The position numbers were made by a program, and so were the translations under genes. The notes below the pieces were generated by a model. The model made no database searches and was not told the DNA's origin. It saw only the letters and a list, made by a program, of their open reading frames with translations. From positions 1-64,000 of the forward strand of contig NW_026645849.1 of assembly GCF_949987535.1 (NCBI RefSeq): a stretch of 64,000 bases of DNA. The letters run 5' to 3'. The DNA comes from Balaenoptera acutorostrata. Its lineage: Eukaryota > Chordata > Mammalia > Artiodactyla > Balaenopteridae. The first letter of the stretch is position 1. Each line of letters begins with the position of its first letter. This document shows, piece after piece, positions 36,941 to 49,253 of the stretch.

Positions 36941-38699
36941 AGTGGGGGTTCTTGTCAACAGAGCAGCCCTAAACTTTGGGGTGCCTGTGTCTTGCTGATT
37001 TTTAGTTTTCCCAATTTATACGCCCATGAGTGGAAGTGCCCTATGCTCTCCAAGCTGTGTTTTTTAGATGTTTCAGAACACACCGTACACTTCTCCAGAG
37101 TGGCTGTTGGCAATTTACATCCCACCCATCAGCGTAGCAAGGCTCCCATTTCTCCATGGCCGGTCCTGCATTTCTGGTTTGGGCACTTTTTTCCGCATGG
37201 CCCTTTTGCCCGCTGGGAAGCGAGACTTCTTTGGAGCGCTGATTGGCCTTTCCAGGTTGCTTGGTTGGCCAAAAAGGGCGTATGCTTTTTTTCCTGAATA
37301 TATTCAGGAAAAAACGCATACGCCCTTTTTGGCCAAGGGCATCATTGTCCACGTTTTGCCGCTTTTCATGTGCTTTCAAGGCGATTCGAATCTACCTCCT
37401 GAAATCTGTTTCCTGCAATTCTGCCTTGCTTTCAAAGCCTCTTCGTTGCCTTCCCTTAATATATTTGTTGACGAGAGGTATCATTTAAAACTCTGCAGGT
37501 TTGTGAATTGCAGTGCCCCTGAGCTCCATTTTTCAACTCGCTTTTTTGGGAGCTGGCCGCAAAAGCGCAGGATTGCTTCAGGCCCTCTTCTGGTTCTGGG
37601 GGGCAGGCTGAGCTTGTGCTTAATTCTTCTTCCTGATGGGAAAATAGAGTGACCTGTGCCTGTCCCAACACCTAGAGCTAGTCTCTCATTGGTTCCCCCT
37701 CTTCCCGTTCATCCTCAGGACAAATTGCAACCTGTACGGAACAGGAGGTTAAAGGTGCTGATTCTCCAAGGAGGGAGATGGCTAGTAAATCGGCTGGAAT
37801 GGCGAACCCGAGCAAAGGAGATGAGAAATGAGGTGCGTTTTAGAAACCTTTCCCGATCACACGGTGTACCATCTTCTGGGTTTCTCATGCCTGTTTTCGA
37901 CGTAGGAAGATGCCCTTGAACCTGGAGATTTGGGACCCATGGGATGGGTACCATGCAGTATTACTTGAAAGGGTCTGCGTTGGCTCACCCAACCTCACCG
38001 AACCTCTCAGCCCCAAGAGTGTCCACCCTTATGTCTCAATCAGCTGTGGGTCTAGATATGGTCAATCCAGGTTGCATCACAGCCCCTGAACGAATTTTGT
38101 AAGAATTTCTCTCTCTTTCACTGTCTTTGTTTCACGGGTTTTGAAAAGTAATTTATTTTTATAATGGGGTTTAGCTGCTTTTCACGGCTGTGTTTATGCC
38201 ACTTTACACCCCCTTGACTCACTTACAGAGAGATATCAATACATAGGTTTGAAGATTCTTACTAGTCAGATATATTCTTGTGCGGTGAATAGGGGGTGTT
38301 GAGTCCAGTTCACTGAAAAAGGAATAGGTCTTGTCTCTTACATATTGGGTTTATGGAACGGTATCTGAGCTAATTTGAAACCCTTGTTTTATGCATCACC
38401 CCACCTCACCTTGCCCGTTCAGCAGCCATAGTGTGTTTTCTAAACGTGTGACTCTGTTCTGTTTTGTAATTCAGTTCAAATGTAGCGGTTTTTACATTCC
38501 CTCTAGAAGTGATATCTTATGATAAGTGTCTTTTTCTGTGTGACTTATTTCACTTACAATCGTCGTACCTAAATCCACTCATCGTGCTGCTACTAGCCTT
38601 ATGACGTTGATTTCATGGCTGAGTGATATTCCATTGTACATGAGGACCCCAACTTCTTTATCCATTTTTCTCTTTCCTAGGATATTTAAGGTGTAATGA
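36941..38699 (+). repeat. Satellite monomer 22 (twin of unit 26)
   Basis: Shares with unit 26: G243, T346 (palindrome 37265-37336), TTTGTTGACGAG near 37466, TATGCCACTTTAC near 38196, TTCAAATG and CACTTACAATCG near 38551. The 3' half has TTTTGTAAG and GATATATTC. Confidence 0.95.
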
Positions 38700-40458
38700 A
38701 GTGGGGGTTCTTGTCAACAGAGCAGCCCTAAACTTTGGGGTGCCTGTGTCTTGCTGATTTTTAGTTTTCCCAATTTATACGCCCATGAGTGGAAGTGCCC
38801 TATGCTCTCCAAGCTGTGTTTTTTAGATGTTTCAGAACACACCGTACACTTCTCCAGAATGGCTGTTGGCAATTTACATCCCACCCATCAGCGTAGCAAG
38901 GCTCCCATTTCTCCATGGCCGGTCCTGCATTTCTGGTTTGGACACTTTTTTCCGCATGGCCCTTTTGCCCGCTGGGAAGCGAGACTTCTTTGGAGCGCTG
39001 ATTGGCCTTTCCAGGTTGCTTGGTTGGCCAAAAAGGGCGTATGCTTTTTTTCCTGAATATATTCAGGAAAAAACGCATACGCCCTTTTTGGCCAAGGGCA
39101 TCATTGTCCACGTTTTGCCGCTTTTCATGTGCTTTCAAGGCGATTCGAATCTACCTCCTGAAATCTGTTTCCTGCAATTCTGCCTTGCTTTCAAAGCCTC
39201 TTCGTTGCCTTCCCTTAATATATTTGTGGACGAGAGGTATCATTTAAAACTCTGCAGGTTTGTGAATTGCAGTGCCCCTGAGCTCCATTTTTCAACTCGC
39301 TTTTTTGGGAGCTGGCCGCAAAAGCGCAGGATTGCTTCAGGCCCTCTTCTGGTTCTGGGGGGCAGGCTGAGCTTGTGCTTAATTCTTCTTCCTGATGGGA
39401 AAATAGAGTGACCTGTGCCTGTCCCAACACCTAGAGCTAGTCTCTCATTGGTTCCCCCTCTTCCCGTTCATCCTCAGGACAAATTGCAACCTGTACGGAA
39501 CAGGAGGTTAAAGGTGCTGATTCTCCAAGGAGGGAGATGGCTAGTAAATCGGCTGGAATGGCGAACCCGAGCAAAGGAGATGAGAAATGAGGTGCGTTTT
39601 AGAAACCTTTCCCGATCACACGGTGTACCATCTTCTGGGTTTCTGATGCCTGTTTTCGACGTAGGAAGATGCCCTTGAACCTGGAGATTTGGGACCCATG
39701 GGATGGGTACCATGCAGTATTACTTGAAAGGGTCTGCGTTGGCTCACCCAACCTCACCGAACCTCTCAGCCCCAAGAGTGTCCACCCTTATGTCTCAATC
39801 AGCTGTGGGTCTAGATATGGTCAATCCAGGTTGCATCACAGCCCCTGAACGAATTTTGGAAGAATTTCTCTCTCTTTCACTGTCTTTGTTTCACGGGTTT
39901 TGAAAAGTAATTTATTTTTATAATGGGGTTTAGCTGCTTTTCACGGCTGTGTTTATGCCGCTTTACACCCCCTTGACTCACTTACAGAGAGATATCAATA
40001 CATAGGTTTGAAGATTCTTACTAGTCAGATATAATCTTGTGCGGTGAATAGGGGGTGTTGAGTCCAGTTCACTGAAAAAGGAATAGGTCTTGTCTCTTAC
40101 ATATTGGGTTTATGGAACGGTATCTGAGCTAATTTGAAACCCTTGTTTTATGCATCACCCCACCTCACCTTGCCCGTTCAGCAGCCATAGTGTGTTTTCT
40201 AAACGTGTGACTCTGTTCTGTTTTGTAATTCAGTTCAAGTGTAGCGGTTTTTACATTCCCTCTAGAAGTGATATCTTATGATAAGTGTCTTTTTCTGTGT
40301 GACTTATTTCACTTAGAATCGTCGTACCTAAATCCACTCATCGTGCTGCTACTAGCCTTATGACGTTGATTTCATGGCTGAGTGATATTCCATTGTACAT
40401 GAGGACCACAACTTCTTTATCCATTTTTCTCTTTCCTAGGATATTTAAGGTGTAATGA
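38700..40458 (+). repeat. Satellite monomer 23 (type A', twin of unit 27)
   Basis: Same marker combination as units 3, 7 and 9 (A160, T346, CTGATGCC, TTTTGGAAG, GATATAATC, GACCAC), although it lies about 25 kb from unit 9. The palindrome is at 39024-39095. Confidence 0.95.
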
Positions 40459-42217
40459 AGTGGGGGTTCTTGTCAACAGAGCAGCCCTAAACTTTGGGGT
40501 GCCTGTGTCTTGCTGATTTTTATTTTTCCCAATTTATACGCCCATGAGTGGAAGTGCCCTATGCTCTCCAAGCTGTGTTTTTTAGATGTTTCAGAACACA
40601 CCGTACACTTCTCCAGAATGGCTGTTGGCAATTTACATCCCACCCATCAGCGTAGCAAGGCTCCCATTTCTCCATGGCCGGTCCTGCATTTCTGGTTTGG
40701 ACACTTTTTTCCGCATGGCCCTTTTGCCCGCTGGGAAGCGAGACTTCTTTGGAGCGCTGATTGGCCTTTCCAGGTTGCTTGGTTGGCCAAAAAGGGCGTA
40801 TGCCTTTTTTCCTGAATATATTCAGGAAAAAACGCATACGCCCTTTTTGGCCAAGGGCATCATTGTCCACGTTTTGCCGCTTTTCATGTGCTTTCAAGGC
40901 GATTCGAATCTACCTCCTGAAATCTGTTTCCTGCAATTCTGCCTTGCTTTCAAAGCCTCTTCGTTGCCTTCCCTTAATATATTTGTGGACGAGAGGTATC
41001 ATTTAAAACTCTGCAGGTTTGTGAATTGCAGTGCCCCTGAGCTCCATTTTTCAACTCGCTTTTTTGGGAGCTGGCCGCAAAAGCGCAGGATTGCTTCAGG
41101 CCCTCTTCTGGTTCTGGGGGGCAGGCTGAGCTTGTGCTTAATTCTTCTTCCTGATGGGAAAATAGAGTGACCTGTGCCTGTCCCAACACCTAGAGCTAGT
41201 CTCTCATTGGTTCCCCCTCTTCCCGTTCATCCTCAGGACAAATTGCAACCTGTACGGAACAGGAGGTTAAAGGTGCTGATTCTCCAAGGAGGGAGATGGC
41301 TAGTAAATCGGCTGGAATGGCGAACCCGAGCAAAGGAGATGAGAAATGAGGTGCGTTTTAGAAACCTTTGCCGATCACACAGTGTACCATCTTCTGGGTT
41401 TCTCATGCCTGTTTTCGACGTAGGAAGATGCCCTTAAACCTGGAGATTTGGGACCCATGGGATGGGTACCATGCAGTATTACTTGAAAGGGTCTGCGTTG
41501 GCTCACCCAACCTCACCGAACCTCTCAGCCCCAAGAGTGTCCACCCTTATGTCTCAATCAGCGGTGGGTCTAGATATGGTCAATCCAGGTTGCATCACAG
41601 CCCCTGAACGAATTTTGGAAGAATTTCTCTCTCTTTCACTGTCTTTGTTTCACGGGTTTTGAAAAGTAATTTATTTTTATAATGGGGTTTAGCTGCTTTT
41701 CACGGCTGTGTTTATGCCGCTTTACACCCCCTTGACTCACTTACAGAGAGATATCAATACATAGGTTTGAAGATTCTTACTAGTCAGATATAATCTTGTG
41801 CGGTGAATAGGGGGTGTTGAGTCCAGTTCACTGAAAAAGGAATAGGTCTTGTCTCTTACATATTGGGTTTATGGAACGGTATCTGAGCTAATTTGAAACC
41901 CTTGTTTTATGCATCACCCCACCTCACCTTGCCCGTTCAGCAGCCATAGTGTGTTTTCTAAACGTGTGACTCTGTTCTGTTTTGTAATTCAGTTCAAGTG
42001 TAGCGGTTTTTACATTCCCTCTAGAAGTGATATCTTATGATAAGTGTCTTTTTCTGTGTGACTTATTTCACTTAGAATCGTCGTACCTAAATCCACTCAT
42101 CGTGCTGCTACTACCCTTATGACGTTGATTTCATGGCTGAGTGATATTCCATTGTACATGAGGACCCCAACTTCTTTATCCATTTTTCTCTTTCCTAGGA
42201 TATTTAAGGTGTAATGA
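40459..42217 (+). repeat. Satellite monomer 24
   Basis: TTTTTATTTTTCCC near 40517 is shared with unit 28. A160 and C346 (palindrome 40783-40854) resemble unit 18. CCCTTAAACC near 41431 and CTACCC are shared with unit 20. The unit therefore looks mosaic between unit 18-like and unit 20-like sequences (inference). Confidence 0.95.
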
Positions 42218-43976
42218 AGTGGGGGTTCTTGTCAACAGAGCAGCCCTAAACTTTGGGGTGCCTGTGTCTTGCTGATTTTTAGTTTTCCCAATTTATACGC
42301 CCATGAGTGGAAGTGCCCTATGCTCTCCAAGCTGTGTTTTTTAGATGTTTCAGAACACACCGTACACTTCTCCAGAGTGGCTGTTGGCAATTTACATCCC
42401 ACCCATCAGCGTAGCAAGGCTCCCATTTCTCCATGGCCGGTCCTGCATTTCTGGTTTGGGCACTTTTTTCCGCATGGCCCTTTTGCCCGCTGGGAAGCGA
42501 GACTTCTTTGGAGCGCTGATTGGCCTTTCCAGGTTGCTTGGTTGGCCAAAAAGGGCGTATGCTTTTTTTCCTGAATATATTCAGGAAAAAACGCATACGC
42601 CCTTTTTGGCCAAGGGCATCATTGTCCACGTTTTGCCGCTTTTCATGTGCTTTCAAGGCGATTCGAATCTACCTCCTGAAATCTGTTTCCTGCAATTCTG
42701 CCTTGCTTTCAAAGCCTCTTCGTTGCCTTCCCTTAATATATTTGTGGATGAGAGGTATCATTTAAAACTCTGCAGGTTTGTGAATTGCAGTGCCCCTGAG
42801 CTCCATTTTTCAACTCGCTTTTTTGGGAGCTGGCCGCAAAAGCGCAGGATTGCTTCAGGCCCTCTTCTGGTTCTGGGGGGCAGGCTGAGCTTGTGCTTAA
42901 TTCTTCTTCCTGATGGGAAAATAGAGTGACCTGTGCCTGTCCCAACACCTAGAGCTAGTCTCTCATTGGTTCCCCCTCTTCCCGTTCATCCTCAGGAAAA
43001 ATTGCAACCTGTACGGAACAGGAGGTTAAAGGTGCTGATTCTCCAAGGAGGGAGATGGCTAGTAAATTGGCTGGAATGGCGAACCCGAGCAAAGGAGATG
43101 AGAAATGAGGTGCGTTTTTGAAACCTTTGCCGATCACACAGTGTACCATCTTCTGGGTTTCTCATGCCTGTTTTCGACGTAGGAAGATGCCCTTGAACCT
43201 GGAGATTTGGGACCCATGGGATGGGTACCATGCAGTATTACTTGAAAGGGTCTGCGTTGGCTCACCCAACCTCACCGAACCTCTCAGCCCCAAGAGTGTC
43301 CACCCTTATGTCTCAATCAGCGGTGGGTCTAGATATGGTCAATCCAGGTTGCATCACAGCCCCTGAACGAATTTTGGAAGAATTTCTCTCTCTTTCACTG
43401 TCTTTGTTTCACGGGTTTTGAAAAGTAATTTATTTTTATAATGGGGTTTAGCTGCTTTTCACGGCTGTGTTTATGCCGCTTTACACCCCCTTGACTCACT
43501 TACAGAGAGATATCAATACATAGGTTTGAAGATTCTTACTAGTCAGATATAATCTTGTGCGGTGAATAGGGGGTGTTGAGTCCAGTTCACTGAAAAAGGA
43601 ATAGGTCTTGTCTCTTACATATTGGGTTTATGGAACGGTATCTGAGCTAATTTGAAACCCTTGTTTTATGCATCACCCCACCTCACCTTTCCCGTTCATC
43701 AGCCATAGTGTGTTTTCTAAACGTGTGACTCTGTTCTGTTTTGTAATTCAGTTCAAGTGTAGCGGTTTTTACATTCCCTCTAGAAGTGATATCTTATGAT
43801 AAGTGTCTTTTTCTGTGTGACTTATTTCACTTAGAATCGTCGTACCTAAATCCACTCATCTTGCTGCTACTAGCCTTATGACGTTGATTTCATGGCTGAG
43901 TGATATTCCATTGTACATGAGGACCCCAACTTCTTTATCCATTTTTCTTTTTCCTAGGATATTTAAGGTGTAATGA
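42218..43976 (+). repeat. Satellite monomer 25 (twin of unit 21)
   Basis: Carries the unit 21 markers (GTGGATGAG, CAGGAAAAATT, TAAATTGGC, GTTTTTGAAACC, GTTCATCAGCC, TTTCTTTTTCC) but not its private CAAAGCAGATG. Private change ACTCATCTTGCTG near 43855. The palindrome is at 42542-42613 with T346. Confidence 0.95.
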
Positions 43977-45735
43977 AGTGGGGGTTCTTGTCAACAGAGC
44001 AGCCCTAAACTTTGGGGTGCCTGTGTCTTGCTGATTTTTAGTTTTCCCAATTTATACGCCCATGAGTGGAAGTGCCCTATGCTCTCCAAGCTGTGTTTTT
44101 TAGATGTTTCAGAACACACCGTACACTTCTCCAGAGTGGCTGTTGGCAATTTACATCCCACCCATCAGCGTAGCAAGGCTCCCATTTCTCCATGGCCGGT
44201 CCTGCATTTCTGGTTTGGGCACTTTTTTCCGCATGGCCCTTTTGCCCGCTGGGAAGCGAGACTTCTTTGGAGCGCTGATTGGCCTTTCCAGGTTGCTTGG
44301 TTGGCCAAAAAGGGCGTATGCTTTTTTTCCTGAATATATTCAGGAAAAAACGCATACGCCCTTTTTGGCCAAGGGCATCATTGTCCACGTTTTGCCGCTT
44401 TTCATGTGCTTTCAAGGCGATTCGAATCTACCTCCTGAAATCTGTTTCCTGCAATTCTGCCTTGCTTTCAAAGCCTCTTCGTTGCCTTCCCTTAATATAT
44501 TTGTTGACGAGAGGTATCATTTAAAACTCTGCAGGTTTGTGAATTGCAGTGCCCCTGAGCTCCATTTTTCAACTCGCTTTTTTGGGAGCTGGCCGCAAAA
44601 GCGCAGGATTGCTTCAGGCCCTCTTCTGGTTCTGGGGGGCAGGCTGAGCTTGTGCTTAATTCTTCTTCCTGATGGGAAAATAGAGTGACCTGTGCCTGTC
44701 CCAACACCTAGAGCTAGTCTCTCATTGGTTCCCCCTCTTCCCGTTCATCCTCAGGACAAATTGCAACCTGTACGGAACAGGAGGTTAAAGGTGCTGATTC
44801 TCCAAGGAGGGAGATGGCTAGTAAATCGGCTGGAATGGCGAACCCGAGCAAAGGAGATGAGAAATGAGGTGCGTTTTAGAAACCTTTCCCGATCACACGG
44901 TGTACCATCTTCTGGGTTTCTCATGCCTGTTTTCGACGTAGGAAGATGCCCTTGAACCTGGAGATTTGGGACCCATGGGATGGGTACCATGCAGTATTAC
45001 TTGAAAGGGTCTGCGTTGGCTCACCCAACCTCACCGAACCTCTCAGCCCCAAGAGTGTCCACCCTTATGTCTCAATCAGCTGTGGGTCTAGATATGGTCA
45101 ATCCAGGTTGCATCACAGCCCCTGAACGAATTTTGTAAGAATTTCTCTCTCTTTCACTGTCTTTGTTTCACGGGTTTTGAAAAGTAATTTATTTTTATAA
45201 TGGGGTTTAGCTGCTTTTCACGGCTGTGTTTATGCCACTTTACACCCCCTTGACTCACTTACAGAGAGATATCAATACATAGGTTTGAAGATTCTTACTA
45301 GTCAGATATATTCTTGTGCGGTGAATAGGGGGTGTTGAGTCCAGTTCACTGAAAAAGGAATAGGTCTTGTCTCTTACATATTGGGTTTATGGAACGGTAT
45401 CTGAGCTAATTTGAAACCCTTGTTTTATGCATCACCCCACCTCACCTTGCCCGTTCAGCAGCCATAGTGTGTTTTCTAAACGTGTGACTCTGTTCTGTTT
45501 TGTAATTCAGTTCAAATGTAGCGGTTTTTACATTCCCTCTAGAAGTGATATCTTATGATAAGTGTCTTTTTCTGTGTGACTTATTTCACTTACAATCGTC
45601 GTACCTAAATCCACTCATCGTGCTGCTACTAGCCTTATGACGTTGATTTCATGGCTGAGTGATATTCCATTGTACATGAGGACCCCAACTTCTTTATCCA
45701 TTTTTCTCTTTCCTAGGATATTTAAGGTGTAATGA
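43977..45735 (+). repeat. Satellite monomer 26 (twin of unit 22)
   Basis: Carries TTTGTTGACGAG, TATGCCACTTTAC, TTCAAATG and CACTTACAATCG as in unit 22. The palindrome is at 44301-44372 with T346. Confidence 0.95.
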
Positions 45736-47494
45736 AGTGGGGGTTCTTGTCAACAGAGCAGCCCTAAACTTTGGGGTGCCTGTGTCTTGCTGATTTTTAG
45801 TTTTCCCAATTTATACGCCCATGAGTGGAAGTGCCCTATGCTCTCCAAGCTGTGTTTTTTAGATGTTTCAGAACACACCGTACACTTCTCCAGAATGGCT
45901 GTTGGCAATTTACATCCCACCCATCAGCGTAGCAAGGCTCCCATTTCTCCATGGCCGGTCCTGCATTTCTGGTTTGGACACTTTTTTCCGCATGGCCCTT
46001 TTGCCCGCTGGGAAGCGAGACTTCTTTGGAGCGCTGATTGGCCTTTCCAGGTTGCTTGGTTGGCCAAAAAGGGCGTATGCTTTTTTTCCTGAATATATTC
46101 AGGAAAAAACGCATACGCCCTTTTTGGCCAAGGGCATCATTGTCCACGTTTTGCCGCTTTTCATGTGCTTTCAAGGCGATTCGAATCTACCTCCTGAAAT
46201 CTGTTTCCTGCAATTCTGCCTTGCTTTCAAAGCCTCTTCGTTGCCTTCCCTTAATATATTTGTGGACGAGAGGTATCATTTAAAACTCTGCAGGTTTGTG
46301 AATTGCAGTGCCCCTGAGCTCCATTTTTCAACTCGCTTTTTTGGGAGCTGGCCGCAAAAGCGCAGGATTGCTTCAGGCCCTCTTCTGGTTCTGGGGGGCA
46401 GGCTGAGCTTGTGCTTAATTCTTCTTCCTGATGGGAAAATAGAGTGACCTGTGCCTGTCCCAACACCTAGAGCTAGTCTCTCATTGGTTCCCCCTCTTCC
46501 CGTTCATCCTCAGGACAAATTGCAACCTGTACGGAACAGGAGGTTAAAGGTGCTGATTCTCCAAGGAGGGAGATGGCTAGTAAATCGGCTGGAATGGCGA
46601 ACCCGAGCAAAGGAGATGAGAAATGAGGTGCGTTTTAGAAACCTTTCCCGATCACACGGTGTACCATCTTCTGGGTTTCTGATGCCTGTTTTCGACGTAG
46701 GAAGATGCCCTTGAACCTGGAGATTTGGGACCCATGGGATGGGTACCATGCAGTATTACTTGAAAGGGTCTGCGTTGGCTCACCCAACCTCACCGAACCT
46801 CTCAGCCCCAAGAGTGTCCACCCTTATGTCTCAATCAGCTGTGGGTCTAGATATGGTCAATCCAGGTTGCATCACAGCCCCTGAACGAATTTTGGAAGAA
46901 TTTCTCTCTCTTTCACTGTCTTTGTTTCACGGGTTTTGAAAAGTAATTTATTTTTATAATGGGGTTTAGCTGCTTTTCACGGCTGTGTTTATGCCGCTTT
47001 ACACCCCCTTGACTCACTTACAGAGAGATATCAATACATAGGTTTGAAGATTCTTACTAGTCAGATATAATCTTGTGCGGTGAATAGGGGGTGTTGAGTC
47101 CAGTTCACTGAAAAAGGAATAGGTCTTGTCTCTTACATATTGGGTTTATGGAACGGTATCTGAGCTAATTTGAAACCCTTGTTTTATGCATCACCCCACC
47201 TCACCTTGCCCGTTCAGCAGCCATAGTGTGTTTTCTAAACGTGTGACTCTGTTCTGTTTTGTAATTCAGTTCAAGTGTAGCGGTTTTTACATTCCCTCTA
47301 GAAGTGATATCTTATGATAAGTGTCTTTTTCTGTGTGACTTATTTCACTTAGAATCGTCGTACCTAAATCCACTCATCGTGCTGCTACTAGCCTTATGAC
47401 GTTGATTTCATGGCTGAGTGATATTCCATTGTACATGAGGACCACAACTTCTTTATCCATTTTTCTCTTTCCTAGGATATTTAAGGTGTAATGA
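45736..47494 (+). repeat. Satellite monomer 27 (type A', twin of unit 23)
   Basis: Same type A' marker set as unit 23, including CTGATGCC and GACCAC. The palindrome is at 46060-46131 with T346. Confidence 0.95.
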
Positions 47495-49253
47495 AGTGGG
47501 GGTTCTTGTCAACAGAGCAGCCCTAAACTTTGGGGTGCCTGTGTCTTGCTGATTTTTATTTTTCCCAATTTATACGCCCATGAGTGGAAGTGCCCTATGC
47601 TCTCCAAGCTGTGTTTTTTAGATGTTTCAGAACACACCGTACACTTCTCCAGAATGGCTGTTGGCAATTTACATCCCACCCATCAGCGTAGCAAGGCTCC
47701 CATTTCTCCATGGCCGGTCCTGCATTTCTGGTTTGGACACTTTTTTCCGCATGGCCCTTTTGCCCGCTGGGAAGCGAGACTTCTTTGGAGCGCTGATTGG
47801 CCTTTCCAGGTTGCTTGGTTGGCCAAAAAGGGCGTATGCCTTTTTTCCTGAATATATTCAGGAAAAAACGCATACGCCCTTTTTGGCCAAGGGCATCATT
47901 GTCCACGTTTTGCCGCTTTTCATGTGCTTTCAAGGCGATTCGAATCTACCTCCTGAAATCTGTTTCCTGCCATTCTGCCTTGCTTTCAAAGCCTCTTCAT
48001 TGCCTTCCCTTAATATATTTGTGGACGAGAGGTATCATTTAAAACTCTGCAGGTTTGTGAATTGCAGTGCCCCTGAGCTCCATTTTTCAACTCGCTTTTT
48101 TGGGAGCTGGCCGCAAAAGCGCAGGATTGCTTCAGGCCCTCTTCTGGTTCTGGGGGGCAGGCTGAGCTTGTGCTTAATTCTTCTTCCTGATGGGAAAATA
48201 GAGTGACCTGTGCCTGTCCCAACACCTAGAGCTAGTCTCTCATTGGTTCCCCCTCTTCCCGTTCATCCTCAGGACAAATTGCAACCTGTACGGAACAGGA
48301 GGTTAAAGGTGCTGATTCTCCAAGGAGGGAGATGGCTAGTAAATCGGCTGGAATGGCGAACCCGAGCAAAGGAGATGAGAAATGAGGTGCGTTTTAGAAA
48401 CCTTTCCCGATCACACGGTGTACCATCTTCTGGGTTTCTCATGCCTGTTTTCGACGTAGGAAGATGCCCTTGAACCTGGAGATTTGGGACCCATGGGATG
48501 GGTACCATGCAGTATTACTTGAAAGGGTCTGCGTTTGCTCACCCAACCTCACCGAACCTCTCAGCCCCAAGAGTGTCCACCCTTATGTCTCAATCAGCTG
48601 TCTGTCTAGATATGGTCAATCCAGGTTGCATCACAGCCCCTGAACGAATTTTGGAAGAATTTCTCTCTCTTTCACTGTCTTTGTTTCACGGGTTTTGAAA
48701 AGTAATTTATTTTTATAATGGGGTTTAGCTGCTTTTCACGGCTGTGTTTATGCCGCTTTACACCCCCTTGACTCACTTACAGAGAGATATCAATACATAG
48801 GTTTGAAGATTCTTACTAGTCAGATATATTCTTGTGCGGTGAATAGGGGGTGTTGAGTCCAGTTCACTGAAAAAGGAATAGGTCTTGTCTCTTACATATT
48901 GGGTTTATGGAACGGTATCTGAGCTAATTTGAAACCCTTGTTTTATGCATCACCCCACCTCACCTTGCCCGTTCAGCAGCCATAGTGTGTTTTCTAAACG
49001 TGTGACTCTGTTCTGTTTTGTAATTCAGTTCAAGTGTAGCGGTTTTTACATTCCCTCTAGAAGTGATATCTTATGATAAGTGTCTTTTTCTGTGTGACTT
49101 ATTTCACTTAGAATCGTCGTACCTAAATCCACTCATCGTGCTGCTACTAGCCTTATGACGTTGATTTCATGGCTGAGTGATATTCCATTGTACATGAGGA
49201 CCACAACTTCTTTATCCATTTTTCTCTTTCCTAGGATATTTAAGGTGTAATGA
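47495..49253 (+). repeat. Satellite monomer 28 (mosaic: unit 24-like then other)
   Basis: Matches unit 24 from its start through the palindrome (TTTTTATTTTTCCC, C346; palindrome 47819-47890). It then changes to C477 and A505, the type C alleles, while keeping T at 389. The 3' half has CGTTTGCTC near 48532 (shared with unit 31), GCTGTCTGTCTAG (shared with units 11 and 33) and GATATATTC. The switch lies between unit positions 389 and 477. Confidence 0.95.

Larger units (their letters stand above)
35182..49253 (+). repeat. Higher-order repeat: units 21-24 duplicated as 25-28 (7,036 bp each)
   Basis: Units 21/25, 22/26, 23/27 and the 5' part of 24/28 share rare markers found nowhere else in the window, such as GTGGATGAG, GTTCATCAGCC, TTTGTTGACGAG, CACTTACAATCG and TTTTTATTTTTCCC. 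The second block departs from the first just after the palindrome of unit 28. Private changes in unit 21 (CAAAGCAGATG) and unit 25 (ACTCATCTTGCTG) postdate the duplication. Confidence 0.88.
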
